From assembly GCA_023418705.1 (NCBI GenBank), contig JAEZYZ010000152.1, positions 1 to 5,109 of the forward strand: a DNA stretch of 5,109 nt, given 5' to 3'. Shown here piece by piece: positions 4,484-5,109 of this stretch. Source of the DNA: Pseudomonadota bacterium. GTDB lineage: Bacteria; Myxococcota_A; Polyangia; Polyangiales; Polyangiaceae. Under the pieces are notes generated by a model. That model was not told where the DNA came from, ran no database searches, and was given only the letters and a program-made list of their open reading frames with translations. A program made the translations under genes and the position numbers. Numbering within the stretch: position 1 is the first letter of the stretch; each line of letters opens with the position of its first letter.

Positions 4484-5109
4484 TCAGGGCGGCGAGGCGT
4501 CGGAGGTGCCGCTGAGGATCGCGACCGCCAAGTGATCCGCCTCGAGCTTGGCCTCCGCGTCGGCCACGGCGCCCGTCCCGGTGGTGGGGTTGAGCGTCAG
4601 CGTCGCCGTGTCGAGCGCGTAGATCCGAAACTCGTAGGTGTGGTTTTCCCCGGAGCCCCCGAAGTTCGGACAGGGTCCGAGGTAGGCACCGTTCTGAGAT
4701 GCACCGATGCTGGCCGCGTCCATGAAGCCCTGGGGCAAGCTCGTCACGTCCGCTGGGATGTTGTAGATGACCCAGTGGTAGCCGAGCTCGCTCGGTGGTT
4801 GTTGCGTCGTCAACGACACGTCGATGAAGGTGATGGCGTAGCTTTGAGTGCCGGGCGGCCCTGCCGTCCACTCGAGCGCCGGCGAGATGCTGCCGTTGAA
4901 GCCCGCTTCGGCGCAGGTGAAGGGGTCCGCGAACGCGGCACCTTCGGCGTGATCGGGGCTGGTCAGGGTGAAATCCCCGGAGCCGCCGCCCGCGGCGCCG
5001 CCGCTGCCGCTCGACCCGGCCATGCCACCCATGCCTGCTGCGCCCCCCGTGCCGCCGCTGCCCCCCGTGCTCACGCCGCCGGTGCCGCCGCTGCCCCCCG
5101 TGCTCACGC
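4484..5109 (-). CDS. Exported PEBP/YbhB-family protein (N-terminus beyond window)
   Basis: The frame is open at the right edge and the stop is at 4484-4486; 207 residues are counted from a GTG at 5107, which is probably internal. The first 45 visible residues are a Gly/Ser/Thr linker with the 11-residue unit STGGSGGTGGV, of the kind that follows a lipoprotein signal in myxobacteria, so a signal or lipobox is expected just outside. From about residue 46 comes the phosphatidylethanolamine-binding protein fold: FTLTSPDH, GSISPALEWTAGPPGTQSYAIT (72-93), FIDV, HWVIYNIPADVTSLPQG (111-127), GAYLGPCPNFGGSGENHTYEFRIYALD (141-165) and a C-terminal helix AEAKLEADHLAVAILSGT. The ligand-pocket elements (D in FID, H in HWV, GPCP, ENH) are present. 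YbhB-type proteins bind small anionic ligands; the bacterial role is mostly unknown. Two Cys (65 and 146) could pair in an oxidising compartment. It lies 97 bases upstream of the VOC gene. Confidence 0.92.
   Translation of the reverse strand, partial: VSTGGSGGTGGVSTGGSGGTGGAAGMGGMAGSSGSGGAAGGGSGDFTLTSPDHAEGAAFADPFTCAEAGFNGSISPALEWTAGPPGTQSYAITFIDVSLTTQQPPSELGYHWVIYNIPADVTSLPQGFMDAASIGASQNGAYLGPCPNFGGSGENHTYEFRIYALDTATLTLNPTTGTGAVADAEAKLEADHLAVAILSGTSDASPP
5049..5109 (-). repeat. 33-bp tandem repeat encoding an 11-residue Gly-rich unit
   Basis: Two copies of a 33-bp unit are visible: 5049-5081 and 5082-5109, the second cut by the window edge. The shared 26-base core (5049-5074 and 5082-5107) is identical at nucleotide level. 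In the gene each unit encodes VSTGGSGGTGG. Nucleotide identity rather than only amino-acid similarity points to recent duplication, so copy number probably varies between strains. Confidence 0.85.

Noticed and set aside
1..5109. CRISPR arrays, insertion sequences, rRNA or tRNA genes
   Set aside because: No regularly spaced repeats, transposase motifs, terminal inverted repeats or RNA gene signatures were seen.

Overview
The window is very GC-rich and has strongly GC-biased third codon positions. It encodes predicted lipoproteins or exported proteins, one with a serine/glycine/threonine tandem linker and one a DUF4349-type protein with a beta-rich tail. This style suits a large-genome myxobacterium (Polyangia/Sorangiineae-like). 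That assignment is inferred from style only, because no marker gene is present.

Layout: (1) Positions 2-478, minus strand: the N-terminal part of a HEAT-repeat protein that runs off the left edge. (2) Positions about 542-1190: roughly 650 bases with no convincing gene. (3) Positions 1200-1618, plus strand: a decayed BrnT/BrnA toxin-antitoxin locus. Only the C-terminal third of the toxin BrnT survives and it has no start codon, while the ribbon-helix-helix antitoxin BrnA is intact. (4) Positions 1622-1681: a small convergent intergenic region with short inverted repeats and one copy of an exact 17-bp direct repeat. (5) Positions 1719-2978, minus strand: a DUF4349-type lipoprotein whose usual C-terminal membrane helix is replaced by an apparently beta-rich domain. 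The second copy of the 17-bp repeat lies just before its start codon. (6) Positions 3096-3985, minus strand: a three-helix membrane protein and an unrecognised downstream reading frame. They meet in different frames at an A5 tract with a Shine-Dalgarno-like element before it and a hairpin after it, so they may be one frameshifted gene. (7) Positions 4027-4386, minus strand: a small VOC/glyoxalase-fold protein. Its ribosome binding site and start codon lie in two abutting hairpins. (8) Positions 4484-5109, minus strand: an exported PEBP/YbhB-family protein, cut by the right edge, with an 11-residue tandem repeat linker.

The VOC gene, the membrane gene and the downstream frame are co-directional with short gaps and could be one transcript. 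I see no shared pathway among the genes. The most interesting signals are the possible -1 frameshift junction near 3700, the double hairpin over the VOC start, the 17-bp repeat pair bracketing the DUF4349 gene, and the antitoxin left beside a beheaded toxin.
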